From Halichondria panicea (lineage: Eukaryota; Porifera; Demospongiae; Suberitida; Halichondriidae): a stretch of 64,000 nucleotides of DNA. Location: the NCBI RefSeq assembly GCF_963675165.1, contig NC_087388.1, positions 3,849,047 to 3,913,046 on the forward strand, given 5' to 3'. This document shows positions 46,886 to 58,064 of this stretch, one piece after another (positions within the stretch are counted from its first letter, which is position 1; each line of letters starts with the position of its first letter). The position numbers and the translations under genes are program-made. Under the pieces are notes generated by a model that had not been told where the DNA came from, did not search any database, and saw nothing but the letters and a program-made list of their open reading frames with translations.

Positions 46886-49178
46886 ATGCCCTTCAACTTT
46901 TGGCTGGTGTGTACGTGTTTGGGTGCTCTGCTGCTGACCGAGGCTCAGAGCAGAAGCATTGACAGAGAAGAGCAGTCCTTGGGAGACAGAGTGCACAGGT
47001 GAAAGGAGCTGAGCTGCAAAATGACCTTTGATGAACCGTGTCACAATTCCCTGTTATCCCCCTCCCTGTAACTAGGTCTAACTAGGTCTAAGTCTAGATT
47101 ATATAATTTTTCCAACGTTTAAGTTTAAACTGTTTCTGCCGTATTTTCTTCGCACAGAGTCGTAAGAGATGTTGCTAGCAGCTTAATCGCCCCCCAAACT
47201 GAATCTGCTACTCTCACAAGAGTTCAGAGGTCTCAAGTGCTCCTCATTGAGAACAAATGTGTGTCAAACACCAGTTGCGTAGATTCAAAATTCGGCACTA
47301 ATGTCCCATCTGACCTGGTCCACTGCAACGCTGACTCGGGACTGTGTGTCTGCAGTCAGTGTTTTGTGAGGATAGACAACACTTGTGAAGTCATTGCTCC
47401 GCTCTGTCGGAACTACTCTCTCGATACAATGCAGTGTGTGGAGAATAGAAAATCGCAAGAACTTACTTTTCTACTGTCAGTGTTTTTATCATCGGTGGGT
47501 GCAGCTAACTTCTATATTGGAGACTATGTATTAGGTGAGTTATTCTTTCATAGATCATAATAATTTATTTATAGGCCTAGTAATCAAAAACCAGGCTGCA
47601 ATACAATTTTATGATGTAGATACTCCTGACCTCTACAATCTCTTTATGTACTTTTCCCCTCCTTTGTGAACTTTAACATATACCTACCGTATTACTAGAA
47701 TATTTTGCGAGTGAAAAACCTTTGCGAATGAGCCAAATCAGCAGAAAATTTGACCCTTTGCGATCTAACTATTGCATTCTGGAAAGGATCATGTGTATTC
47801 ACTAATGATAATTTAGGTTTTGCGGATTTAATTGTTGCGAATTGATCAACCCCCCTCGCAAAGTTCGCAAATATTTGATGCTCGCAAAATATTCTAGTAA
47901 TACGGTAGTACATATAATTATAGAACCTTGATCTGGCTGTGCACAATTTCTCTACAGTAGGGTTAAAATATCAAGAAAGAGGTGTGTCAATACGCATGCA
48001 CTAATAACACCAGTTACCATGGAGATAGGAATGTTTATTGTATGCGCATGCACTGACAACCACGTCCCTTACAGTTGCACTGCTGCTTATCGATTAAGTG
48101 GACCACGCACACAAGTAGGCATGGTTTATCCATTCTTTCTTGTCTGGTATACTCAGTTATCTGATCAAACAAAGGTGTCTGGATAATTGAGGTTCTAGTT
48201 ATGACAAAAACAAAAATACGAGTTTTTAGTGAATTACCATAATGTTCTTGCTAATGTTATGCCAAAGGCCTTGATAGGCACGAGCATTATTATTTTTGTG
48301 CTTGTAATACCGATAACGGGTGTTTTAATTTGGCGATTTGGTGAATTTTACCAAAGATTGGCAAATTAAAAATTCAGTGGACACAACGTCATTGCTGTAG
48401 TAGTAGTATAGCCATGCCTGAGATGCCAAATTAAAAAACACCAAGTCTGTTCAAATGGCTCATTTGCCAAATGTTCCGGTTATACCGTAGCTTACACGTT
48501 AGAACGAACAACATTTTCAAGCTGTAATTCTGTTATGAGCCATGGTATTAAGTCCAGTCAAACGTTGGCGCATTGATGGCATAACTTTACAGAATTGTTC
48601 ATCTTCAGGTGGAGTTCAGTTGGGGTTACTCGTGGCTGCTATCATCATCTCCGTTGCGTGTATTTGCCTTCCAGTTATCGCGATAATGTGTGTAGAAGAA
48701 GAGGACGACGATTACGACTGGGGAGGTTAGTTAGTGTTTGTGTGAACAATGCACGCTTTAACTTGCATTATGTTTGGTCACAAATGATGTATATGTACTA
48801 CCGCAGTTCGGCTATGACGTAATTATACATGTACACAAACTGTACTGCTCATTTATATTGACTATCCTGCTTTCTAACGTGTCCTTATATAATGTCAAGT
48901 ATGAAAATCCATGTTGAGACAAGCTCCATGTGCTCAACTTAATAACTCAAAAACCCATTAATCTGTGTAATCTGTAATAAAGTATTGTAAGTGTAGTCAA
49001 TGGAAATAATTCGTTTTATTTCACAGAGTGTTGTGTGACTGTGAGTGCAGTGACTGGTTTGGTGCTGGTGGTCATTCTAGTGTTTGCTATTGCTTGCTGG
49101 TGGGCTGCTGATTTAGCAATATTTGCTTACAATGGACGAACTGATTTGAACGGTTGTCCCCTCATTGCAGACTTGTAA
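46886..49178 (+). CDS. TM2-domain-like secreted-pathway membrane protein, gene A
   Basis: Four exons join in frame to 252 residues: 46886-46998, 47158-47534, 48609-48725, 49027-49178. A signal peptide (MPFNFWLVCTCLGALLLTEA) precedes a Cys-rich segment (about 78-130; CVSNTSC, CNADSGLCVC, CFVRIDNTC). Three hydrophobic segments follow: ELTFLLSVFLSSVGAANFYIG, GVQLGLLVAAIIISVACIC, and a last one ending AIACWWAADLAIF with the tail NGCPL. The turn motif AANFYIG and the final WW..DL....NGCPL resemble TM2-domain proteins. An acidic cytosolic loop (VEEEDDDYDWG) lies between. A paralog sits tail to tail at 49756-51488. The molecular role is not known; TM2D proteins are linked to Notch/presenilin biology in other animals. 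Confidence 0.8.
47685..47907. mobile_element. 223-bp MITE with perfect 27-bp TIRs in TM2-like gene A intron 2
   Basis: It starts taccgtattactagaatatt (47685) and ends with the exact reverse complement (47907). Termini begin and end in TA, typical of Tc1/mariner targets. The perfect ends suggest a fairly young insertion. Confidence 0.8.
48308..48489. mobile_element. Possible MITE, diverged ends, TM2-like gene A intron 2
   Basis: Left taccgataacgggtgtttta and right ccggttataccgta are approximately inverted. Inner words gccaaattaaaaaacac and tgttttaatttggc are also inverted. The ends are diverged. Confidence 0.45.
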
Positions 49179-49755
49179 CTGTAAATTAATGTGTATAATT
49201 TGACAAATGTTATCACTTCATTGTATAGTAATTGTTATGCACTCAATTTTTGTATTTGTCATGTTTTTCTGTTGTATGGTATGTACATGTCACGTTAAGG
49301 GCGGTCGATACGCCCTTGGTCACGTACAGTATGTCTAGGCATCATTTAATGATCCTACATGTTATTACAAAATGCGCTAGGTGCTAAGCTATATTTTTAA
49401 TGGATGGGCCTGCATTAAAGAGGAGGTACGACTGTGGTGCAGCTCTAGCAATTAGTCTTCTGCCCACCACGTCATATGCATGTTTTTACTGAGTAATCAG
49501 ATTGAGGCTAATTGCTTAAGCTTGAGCTGCGCACACCGCTGCCTGCTGTACTAGCTGTCGGACCTAGCTCCTCTGGGCCTGCATGCATGGGCAATTCATA
49601 TATAGCTGTATTATGAATAATACATTACATGACATCACCAGCCATTATTTTACCATAAAAAGAAAAGCATAATTGTTATAATTATTAACTAAACAATAAA
49701 ATGACACAATTGTATATACAGCAGTTCAATCAGCTATAGTGTTATAAGTTCAAGT
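49179..49755. other. Convergent intergenic region between the two TM2-like genes
   Basis: 577 bp between the two stop codons. Mostly AT-rich with no gene and no long repeat recognised. Confidence 0.45.
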
Positions 49756-51488
49756 TCAACCCCATGGAGTAAGAGTGCATCCATTGCTAGATAGTCGCTG
49801 GTTCGTAGCAAAGATGATAAGGTCAGCAATCCACCAAGCAGACATGGCCAGGGAGGCAACGATTATTAGGAGAACAACCACAATCATTATGATAATGAAG
49901 AAGAAACTCCCTGCAGGCACGTGTGTGTGTTGGGATGGGAGTGAATTAAAAACAAGTGAGGGTGTGTTGGCAATGAGTAGTTAGGGATCGAAAAAAGGTG
50001 TGTATAGCTACAGTGAACCACTGGACCGTAAGAACAGATAAATAATTCACTAAACTCTCATTCTCAGCTGAGCTAGTGCAATAATTATATACATAAGTCT
50101 ACAAGTTTACCTTTAACATCATCCTTTTCCATGCAGCAGGCCATACAGCATGGTAGACAGCACATGAAACACGGTACGAACAAGACGATCAACAGCAAAA
50201 CCAATTGACCACCACCTGCATGGTGACAGTAGGAATAATAATATTGTTTGTTGCCTTTTGACCTCTGAGATTAAAGGAATAGCAGTGCCAATATATGGCA
50301 TATTGCACTGGGGAAAAGTGACATTGTGAGACTTGACATTGATCAATGCATTCATTTGTCATTCGAGAGTGGCTTCTACAACAAAAGATGTGTAAATATT
50401 CACATAAACGTTGTTTCTTGAATAAGCAAAAAGTATAATCAATAAACCTGTACAGTATATAGTAAGATATGGTTTATCTCACCTAGTCCATCTTGTCCAA
50501 TATAAAAGTTGGCAGCCCCAGTGGAAGAGGCAAACAAAGAAACAAGGAATGCCGTTAGTTGCCTGGGCCGACTGTCTTGTCCACACACATCGCTGACATT
50601 GTTGTAGAGGTAGTCAGGGCAAAGAGAAACATCACAGAGACCATTGCTGTTTAGCATGAAGCATTGGGAGCACTCACACTGTCCTGCACCACCTGGCCCG
50701 GTGCCTGTGTGTGTGTGTGTGTGTGTGTGGAGGGGGAGGCATTTAGGAAAGCTCTTGGGGCTTCACACTACACATGCACATATAGAGCAGTATAAAATTA
50801 AAGCACTACGCCATCACAATCAAATGCACGCACGCACACACACATACATTTAAGATGTCGTTATAACAAAGGTTACCACGTACTGATATATACTACTAAA
50901 AAAGTGCAACACAAACAAAACACAGTCAGCTTGCCTATATGCCTCCTGCAGCTACGCCCAGAGGCTACACATTCTGTCACATGGAATACTCACCTGGGAA
51001 ACATTGTACAAGCTCGACTGGAGGGTTCAGAGTGGGATCAGCCAGACAGTCACTGTTACTGTTGCACGTGGCTGGGCTCTGTCTGCGAACACGAAGGAAG
51101 CTGTGCATGTGCATGTGGGGGAGTGGAGTATGGGTAAAGTACAGCATGATCACATAAATACTTTGTGTAGCAATGATTATACTACATTGACCTTATTAGA
51201 CGTCTCTAGTACATTACATATATAATAGAGGACCCCATGCACGAAGATGAATAATTATGTCTGTCAACTAAAGCTAAAATGTTGATAGACAAATTATTCA
51301 CACGATAAATTGGAGTAAATGCAAAGTAGTCAATCATTTATATTGGCAAGAATGTTTTCACAACCATTGAACAAAACGACTGACCTGGTGAGAGTGTCTT
51401 GAATGGACGATGTTTCTGATTCCTTATTCACTGGGCTGGCACTCAACAGAGCAGGGAGGAGACACAGTACTAGTAGGAGACCCTTCAT
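49756..51488 (-). CDS. TM2-domain-like secreted-pathway membrane protein, gene B
   Basis: Five exons join in frame to 223 residues: 51385-51488, 50994-51100, 50483-50683, 50111-50215, 49756-49910. The signal peptide is MKGLLLVLCLLPALLSA. A Cys-rich segment (CNSNSDC, CECSQCF, CDVSLC) leads to the helix AFLVSLFASSTGAANFYIG. A second helix runs into a Cys-dense cytosolic stretch (FMCCLPCCMACCMEKDD). The last helix ends AWWIADLIIFATNQ, with the tail SNGCTL. Exon phases and domain order match gene A, so the two arose by duplication with inversion. The Cys cluster after the second helix is absent from gene A and could be palmitoylated. Confidence 0.8.
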
Positions 51489-52869
51489 GGCGATACCTAG
51501 TTGGAGATGTGCATTATACAGTAACATTCAGTGGCGGATCCAGGAAAAATGAAAGGGGGGTTCCAAACTACGAACGCGCAGCGCGAAATTTTCACTTCCG
51601 GTCACACATGACTAGGGAAAATCCCATACTCAGCCAGGGGAAGCTAGCTAGCTGCCACGAACATGCAGTCAACTAGCTAGCCTATAGGCCTAGGCTAACC
51701 TGAACACTCCTTTGGCAGTTGATGCATCAAAACAACAGGTACAATCATTGAATCAAATTACAATGGCTACAAAAACTGATAAATTAATAGCTAGCTGGTA
51801 GCTGTAGTAAAGCCACAATAGCTAAACTGACACTGAAATCATAATCATGAGATTGGCAAATCATTTGAACAGATTTGCAGCTAATGTCTACCATTTGGGC
51901 ATTTGGGGGTAACAATTAAGGTTACGATAAACCGTTTGCAAACGCAGTAGTCATTTCATGGCTTGAATAGACACTTTTACTAGATAGCTTAGGTACAGTC
52001 TACTGTAGCTTCAGTCTACTGTTGCTTCACTATAATATGCAGGGCGGCTCGAAGAGATATTTAAAAGGCTACTGAAAGCTCACAAGAAGTGTTTTCCTTG
52101 GCTCTGACCGCCATTTTAGGTAGAGTTAGTATTGAGAGTTTCTTGGCCTGGAAAGAAAAAACCGGTTCAAGCCGCCCTCCAGAATGGTAAGAGCATCATA
52201 ATTATAAGAGGCAAGAACACAGAGCTAGAAGTGAGTTTACTAGTTTGTGTTGTTGCTAGTAACTTAATAATCGCTCAGAGCTTCCACTGGAAGATGTTTT
52301 GAAGACTGATACTTGCCATACAGAATGATGCATGTATGTGCTTCAAACTTCTAGAATATTCATGAGCAAACTATTCACTGCCTAGCTATAATAGTAACCT
52401 CAGGGGACGAATTAGCTGCTCTATTGTGTTAACAACACAGAAACTTGATGAGTGCTCAGGTGTACACTCTAGAATGACGTGACATTCTATATATCGTCAT
52501 TAATTGTTGCCCTAGGGAGAACGCAACTCTACGGCTTGGCTTGGCATGGTTCTTGGTTCTTTATTCCTGACCACAGAAGCCATTAAAGGAATGCAAACAA
52601 AGAAGCAAATTAAATATCTCACTTTAATCTTCTGTACTCAGGATGCATTATTAAATCATTGAAGGAAGTTTGAAAGGTCACCAATATGTAATCATGATGA
52701 GGTTCAAATCTAGCATGCATTCTGCAACAACGACAGCAAGGCCCCTTCAAGACAATATCAAGTACCCAAGAAATATCATTGCTCTAGCCAATACACAAAT
52801 GCTTTGAAGGAAGCTAACTATTTCTACAGACTATACAGAAGAAACTACAAGCAAATGGGCTCACTCAGT

Positions 52870-53156
52870 GTAGTTGGGCGTGGCCCAACCTTCCGTTAAG
52901 AAAGGAAGGTTGGGGTTCAAGCCTATATTAGGATTTGTCTTATGCATTATGTAACACTATGAATATTTATTCTGAAGTGGGGTGTTAAGTAATACGATGA
53001 ATGCTATTATGCGTTGCGCAACCAGAGTGCAACCAACCACGTTAAAAATGCTGTCATCCCATTGCTGCAACTATATAGTTGCAGCAAGACAAATCCGGAC
53101 ATAGGCTTGAAACCCTACCTCCTTTCTTAACGGAAAGTCGGGCCACGCCCAACTAC
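52870..53156. mobile_element. MITE with ~80-bp TIRs (gtagttgggcgtggccc)
   Basis: The left arm gtagttgggcgtggcccaac...ttccgttaagaaagga and the right arm, its reverse complement ending cccaactac, have few differences. Similarity continues through tcaagcctat and ggatttgtctt. A flanking direct repeat gctcact (52858 and 53157) is possible but is not adjacent on the left. Confidence 0.75.
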
Positions 53157-53772
53157 GCTCACTTTTCTTTAAACCTAATGTAGTAGTTATGTCAATTTAG
53201 CAAGTACACTGGCTCACAGAATAGGGCATGCCATCTGAAAGATATGACGTCTCGAACTTTATTGGATGGGTTAATTTGGTGCTCTGTGGAGTGACTAATG
53301 TGAAGTGAAATCGACACGTGCCCACACCACTGTGTTTGCCAAACCCTATCCAGCTAAGATGTTAAAATCAACTAGATCTACTCCAGTGCTTTTACAGCTA
53401 CAGATTGCCAACTTCACATGATGAAAGTTGCACATCTTTTGTTGCTGGCCAATGCATCCAGATAGATCTAGCTACTTTAATGTATGGATACGGATAGGAC
53501 TATAATTATATTGAAGGTGACAGACTGGTTTACAAAATAGCAGCTGAGAAGGCTAAGATGGCCAACTCACCTTACTTGAAGTTGGAGATCAGTTGATTTG
53601 TAGTTGTAGTCAAGTTTGTCTAGGAGGCGGCCCAGTGCAATTTTGTTTTTTCAGCTAGCAGTGCAGCAATCAATCGTGATAGACAGACACACTATTTTTT
53701 ATAGCAGTCATAAATAGAGCCATACACCCACACAAATAACCAGCTCCACCCACATTTGAACTTTACATGTAC

Positions 53773-53811
53773 ATGTCATCAGGAGTGTCATCATACACTC
53801 CTGATGTCATG
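53773..53811. repeat. Short hairpin catgtcatcaggagtgt
   Basis: Arms catgacatcaggagtgt and complement with a 6-base loop. The copies are almost exact. It has no known role. Confidence 0.5.
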
Positions 53812-54073
53812 CCATGTCACTGTGCAGTGTAGACTGTTACAAAAAAATCCCACTGTGGACATTAATGTAAAATGAGGAACATAATCACAATTTGCATGAA
53901 GTTATCATTGATTGTATACCGAGTCTATTCTGATGGACAGAAAAGTAGGCAGCCCCCATGGAGACCGAAAAAAAAGTGAGAAGTACTGAGGCCTAACCAA
54001 CGCCCACGTATGAACGTCATCAACAGTGCATAGAGGGGTGGGGCTGGCTGGCACATGCTCATCCGCTATAATC

Positions 54074-54325
54074 ATGGCTGCCAACACTGGTAACAGCAGT
54101 CAGTCTCCAGTTGACAACCAGCCTCCAGCTGCTTCTATTAAAGCGCTTGTCATTGAAGTAGTGCAGGGAAGTGCAGAGGTTTCCGTGATCAGTGACAAAC
54201 ATGATGGAGGACAGTTTACAGTCCGTAAAGACGATACTTTGTGTGTTGACACTTCTTCAGCTCAGTATAAGATCACCACTGCCACTGGCTCACAAACTGT
54301 GTTTACACTGAAGAACAGTTATTAA
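54074..54325 (+). CDS. Small single-exon protein, unknown function
   Basis: An intronless frame of 83 residues starting MAANTGNSSQSP, with the frame open upstream to about 54026. After a Ser/Pro/Gln-rich start, the rest (IKALVIEVVQGSAEVSVI, GGQFTVRKDDTLCVDT, YKITTATGSQTVFTLKN) alternates hydrophobic and polar residues as a small beta-sheet domain would. There is no signal peptide or membrane helix. I recognise no family. It sits 157 bp upstream of COMMD1 on the same strand and could be an independent gene or an upstream frame in the COMMD1 leader; the absence of splice sites within it favours a real ORF only moderately. Confidence 0.5.
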   Translation: MAANTGNSSQSPVDNQPPAASIKALVIEVVQGSAEVSVISDKHDGGQFTVRKDDTLCVDTSSAQYKITTATGSQTVFTLKNSY

Positions 54326-54482
54326 ACTCTCTATCCAATTCATTTGATACCTTAGCCTGCATGCTATATGCTTGTCAACGCTTATATGATTGTGGCTCAC
54401 ATTATGCTCTAGGAGCCACGCCCACCTTCCTAGATCTAAGCTCAAAAGGTCACAGGTCAGCTAAATAAAAGGGGAGTTCAGA

Positions 54483-57400
54483 ATGTCAGAAGCTGCTGCT
54501 GCTGTGGATAAAACGCTGTTTGCCTTTCTGAATGGCCTGGCAAAGAGGCTGTACTTCAAGGAATTGGAGTTCAGTGATGAATTTCTCAGGAATGATGTCC
54601 TAGGTGGAATCAGTGAAGAAGGTGAGCCTGCTTTTAATAGTATGTGGCCTGTGTTTCCCTGGCCCTTCATGTCATCGAGGGGTCCGACACTGCGTGAAAT
54701 CTTGTACACCAACTTTTGAAATCTCATGAAATCCCGAAATCTTGAAATCCCACCTTTGACCTCATTTTCCGTAATCTTATTGTAATCTCAGTGTCATGCC
54801 TTAACTAGATGGGTGTGGCCTGCTACAAAAAGGGGACGGGTACGCCCATCTATGCCTTGACTGCATCAGCTCACAGTGCTAGTGCTAGTGCATCCATGAC
54901 CGAGGTGCATGACTAGTGCAAGTGTTGAATGACGGTAGAACTTTCAATCTTCAACCCCAGTGATGCTCTGTGAAATCTTTGTGAAATCTCTGAAATCTTT
55001 GTGAAATCTTTGAAATCTCTGAAATCTCGAGATTTTGAAATCTTGTACGCTAAAAATTACAGTGTCGGACCCCTCGTTCATGTCATAGCTAAACGAAGCC
55101 TGAAGTTGTTTGTCTTACAGGTTGGTAATTATGTTGAATTCCTAGTGTCTCATAATTATTTAGAGCTTTACTGTAATTATTACTCACCAGGCCGCTTAAA
55201 ACACCCATTTTTCAGTGGCCTGGAATCGAGGCTAGGGTGTGGCTACATGCATTTACCACGCAACATAATATCAATGCAGATGTTGCACTTTAGAAGTCAG
55301 GAAAGTTCCTAAGCTCGCATATTTAGAGGGCGTCTTCAATTGAAGTCTTACAAAACTGTTCACTCTTGCATTACTTTACTTCCACCGTTGACCTTGTTAC
55401 ACGTATAATGTATACTCAGTGTACTACTTACTGTAACAGTGGAACCCCTCTATAATGGACACCTATGGGAACAATGTTTTGGCCTTTATACAGAGGTAGC
55501 CTTTGTTGAGAGGTTGTTTTATACACAAGCTGTTCATTTGGACCTGGGTGCCTGGCCGTTATATAGCAACTGGCCTTTATTCGTAGGTGATTGTTAACAG
55601 AGGTTCCACTGTATATATTTTTTGTTTTGATGACCTGTTCAGAGTACCAGGTTAAACTGAAGAGGTTCTCTGGCTTACTGAATGGGCTGGTGTCTTCCGA
55701 CATGGATTTCACTCAATTGGACGCCTACCTCTCCTCACAGATGAGAAAGAAACAAGTAAACTTAATGCCATACATACAGTTGTATAATTAAATCTGTCAA
55801 ACAAATATTATTATCTACCACAAGAATGACTGTTTCTCTGTTTGCAGGGAGCCCTCAGTGAAACTGAGGCTGCTACTATCACAAGGTTTTGGAAGAGTCA
55901 AAAGTCAAAGGTACTCTATGGGGCAAACCCAACTGTTTCAGTAGTCTGCCGGTATTGTACGTATAGTGTACTAAAGCCTGGCCTAACATGTAACCTGTTT
56001 TTCCTATCAATACCATTGTAAAGAGTATTTCAGTGTTCTCAAGTACACCGAGGGGATGTGTATATATGTACTAATCTTTATGTGAAACAGTGTCTCAAAA
56101 CCGCTCAGTCAGATATGTGCTGTTCGAAGGCTTTCTTACTATCCTGTTATAAGTGTACAGTGTATGTATACACTGTCCTCTCCACTACTAGATCCACCAG
56201 AGACTGGTAGAGGACAATATGTGGGGTAGGAGACTGAAAGGATCGTCATGGAGGATTGATGTCAAGACCAAAGCCAGACACATTGAGCAGCTTAATGAGC
56301 CCACTGCCATTATGGAGTTACAACTGGGCAGCGAGGAGAGTGAGAAAGTGAGTGGTGCTTCTTAAGTTTGTAACCTCCTCTTCCTTTTTTCAACGGAACC
56401 CTTAGCTGTGCCACTCTGCCCACTCATACACATGTACATGTATTACCCATACATGTATTATTTATTAGCCCCGGAATCGTACTATGCATGACATTGTACA
56501 TGTATATATGTGCACGTTGTGTCAAGTGTACATTTCTCCTGTACTTGCTTGTTTAAAAAACAAACTGGTTGTCTGTTTTAAGTTGCATTTGATCATTAGG
56601 GGTGGGTACATGGTGCTTTTTTCACCCATTATGCTCTTCTTTTATGCTCAAGGAATTCTCTCATTGCTTATAATTAAGGGAGGTGATTACTGCCAAAAGT
56701 AGCAGTGAAAGTAGGTTTTGCAAAAATGGGTGCTGCAATTATTGGAAAGGTTTTGTGGTACAGAGGTGCATTTTGAAGAGAGCGTTTTTCTACCAACTCC
56801 ACCCATCCGATGGTCACGTGACACATGATTTTTACAAAGCTGTTTCAGCAGTCGGTGTGCAGTAGATCTACTTGAATTGCGTCTCAGCCAGTGCTTGTTG
56901 TGACCACAAACTCGTTCATGCTAAAAAGACAGCCAGAGACAGCTTTTTTAAATCATGTGACATATAACGTGACCATCTGATGGGTAGAGTTGGCTGAAAA
57001 CACGCTCTCTGAAAAACGCACCACTCTGAAAAATTCACCGTTGCACCTCCGTAAAAAAAACAGCACCACCTATTTTTGCAAAACGCATCTCTACTTTTTA
57101 TACATGTATAGTCCTCCACGGATTTTGTTCGACGATCTGAAAACGAGCTAGTTCAAAAGTTCAAGTAGACTCAACGATGCAGAATGTAACTGTGACATTA
57201 TGCTATCTAACAAAGTGTCCGCATTAAATTATGTTTGAAATGATTATGCCAGTGCATATAATGTACCACAAAGTGTGCCCATTATGCTGAAATAATTATC
57301 CCAGCATAATGTACCCATAATTATACATGTACCTAATCATCGATTACAGTGTGTTTTTACCTGTTTCATGGACATTTTTCTTTCCATGCTCAGGCTGATG

Positions 57401-57501
57401 AAGTATTAAGGTTTGAGGTGGACAGTAGCAAGCTTTCTGAGCTGTTAGCTCAAGTGTCGGACATTGAGAAAGCATTAGAGACTCATTCACATGTCAGCTA
57501 G
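54483..57501 (+). CDS. COMMD1: COMM domain-containing protein 1 (COMMD1)
   Basis: Five exons join in frame to 192 residues: 54483-54621, 55643-55755, 55848-55910, 56192-56347, 57394-57501. The helical N-terminal half includes the typical SSDMDFTQLDAYL and TRFWKSQKSK segments. The COMM domain (about 120-192) contains the hallmark LKGSSWRIDVKTK followed by EPTAIMELQLG, and ends in a helix (LSELLAQVSDIEKALE). The length matches animal COMMD1 closely. The family forms the Commander complex, which controls endosomal sorting of membrane proteins, copper transport and NF-kB. Introns carry three transposon-derived repeats. Confidence 0.93.
54676..55076. mobile_element. 401-bp element with 17-bp TIRs and 10-bp TSD in COMMD1 intron 1
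   Basis: The ends cgaggggtccgacactg and cagtgtcggacccctcg are exact inverted repeats. The flanks ttcatgtcat at 54666-54675 and 55077-55086 are an exact 10-bp direct repeat. The inside is rich in degenerate tgaaatct repeats near both ends. The short ends and 10-bp duplication do not match the common Tc1 or piggyBac types; a Mutator-like origin is possible. Confidence 0.85.
55437..55611. mobile_element. 175-bp MITE (cagtggaacc family) in COMMD1 intron 1
   Basis: It starts cagtggaacccctctataat and ends gttaacagaggttccactg, with TA on both sides. It is likely pogo/Tc1-type. The same termini are seen at 8723-10360 and as a fragment near 510. It ends only about 30 bases before the exon-2 acceptor (55642). 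Confidence 0.75.
56711..57094. mobile_element. Foldback element with ~150-bp arms in COMMD1 intron 4
   Basis: The left arm (gtaggttttgcaaaaatggg ... catccgatggtcacgtgaca) and the right arm (about 56935-57094, reverse complement ending ttttgcaaaacgcatctcta) pair with small indels around a loop of about 80 bases. Non-coding. Confidence 0.75.
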
Positions 57502-58064
57502 TTTACCATTGTTTGAGTGTCATAGAGGTGTATTATAATTATATGTATTTTAGTTGTGTTATCTGTGTTCGTCAATGCGTGTGACCGGATTTGCAATTTT
57601 TGTGAAGTATTACCTACAAAATTCTCTAGGCGTGGTTTATCGGAATGCATGCAATGCACAGCGTGCACAAAAATTTTTTGAACATTATCACTACCACGTA
57701 CTGCCATTATAATTATGACGGCTAAAGCAGAGAAAGGGTTAATGCGCGCGTGTATTGCTAATAATTATGCTAATAAATTATTGCACAAAAGGCAGTGAAG
57801 CAAACGAAGTTTTTTACTCACAAAGATGACTGCTGTTGCAAATTAAACTTTTACCCCATGAAAATTACCTGCTTACAGTGTAATATTAAACTTATGCATT
57901 CTCGTATGAAACATTACTATCACGATAATTATATAAATAAATAGTGACAATAGTGACAATAAAAAGAAGCTAGCTGCATCGATCTACAACCAACTACTAA
58001 AGATGCTGAAATTATATAATTATGATACATCCCTATGAATAATATAGAGCCAACTATAATTATA
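57502..58064. other. Convergent intergenic region COMMD1 / endoglycoceramidase
   Basis: AT-rich, without a gene or long repeat that I can support. Confidence 0.45.

Larger units (their letters stand above)
51489..54073. other. Intergenic with repeats, upstream of TM2-like gene B and the small ORF
   Basis: Contains a GC-rich inverted pair (gggcggct at 52042; agccgccc at 52171), a TIR element at 52870-53156 and a hairpin at 53773-53811. Non-coding apart from chance frames. The promoter of gene B should lie near its 51489 end. Confidence 0.45.

Noticed and set aside
49290-49320. Short word 'cacgttaagggcggtcgatac' as a regulatory site
   Set aside because: There is no second copy or known motif.
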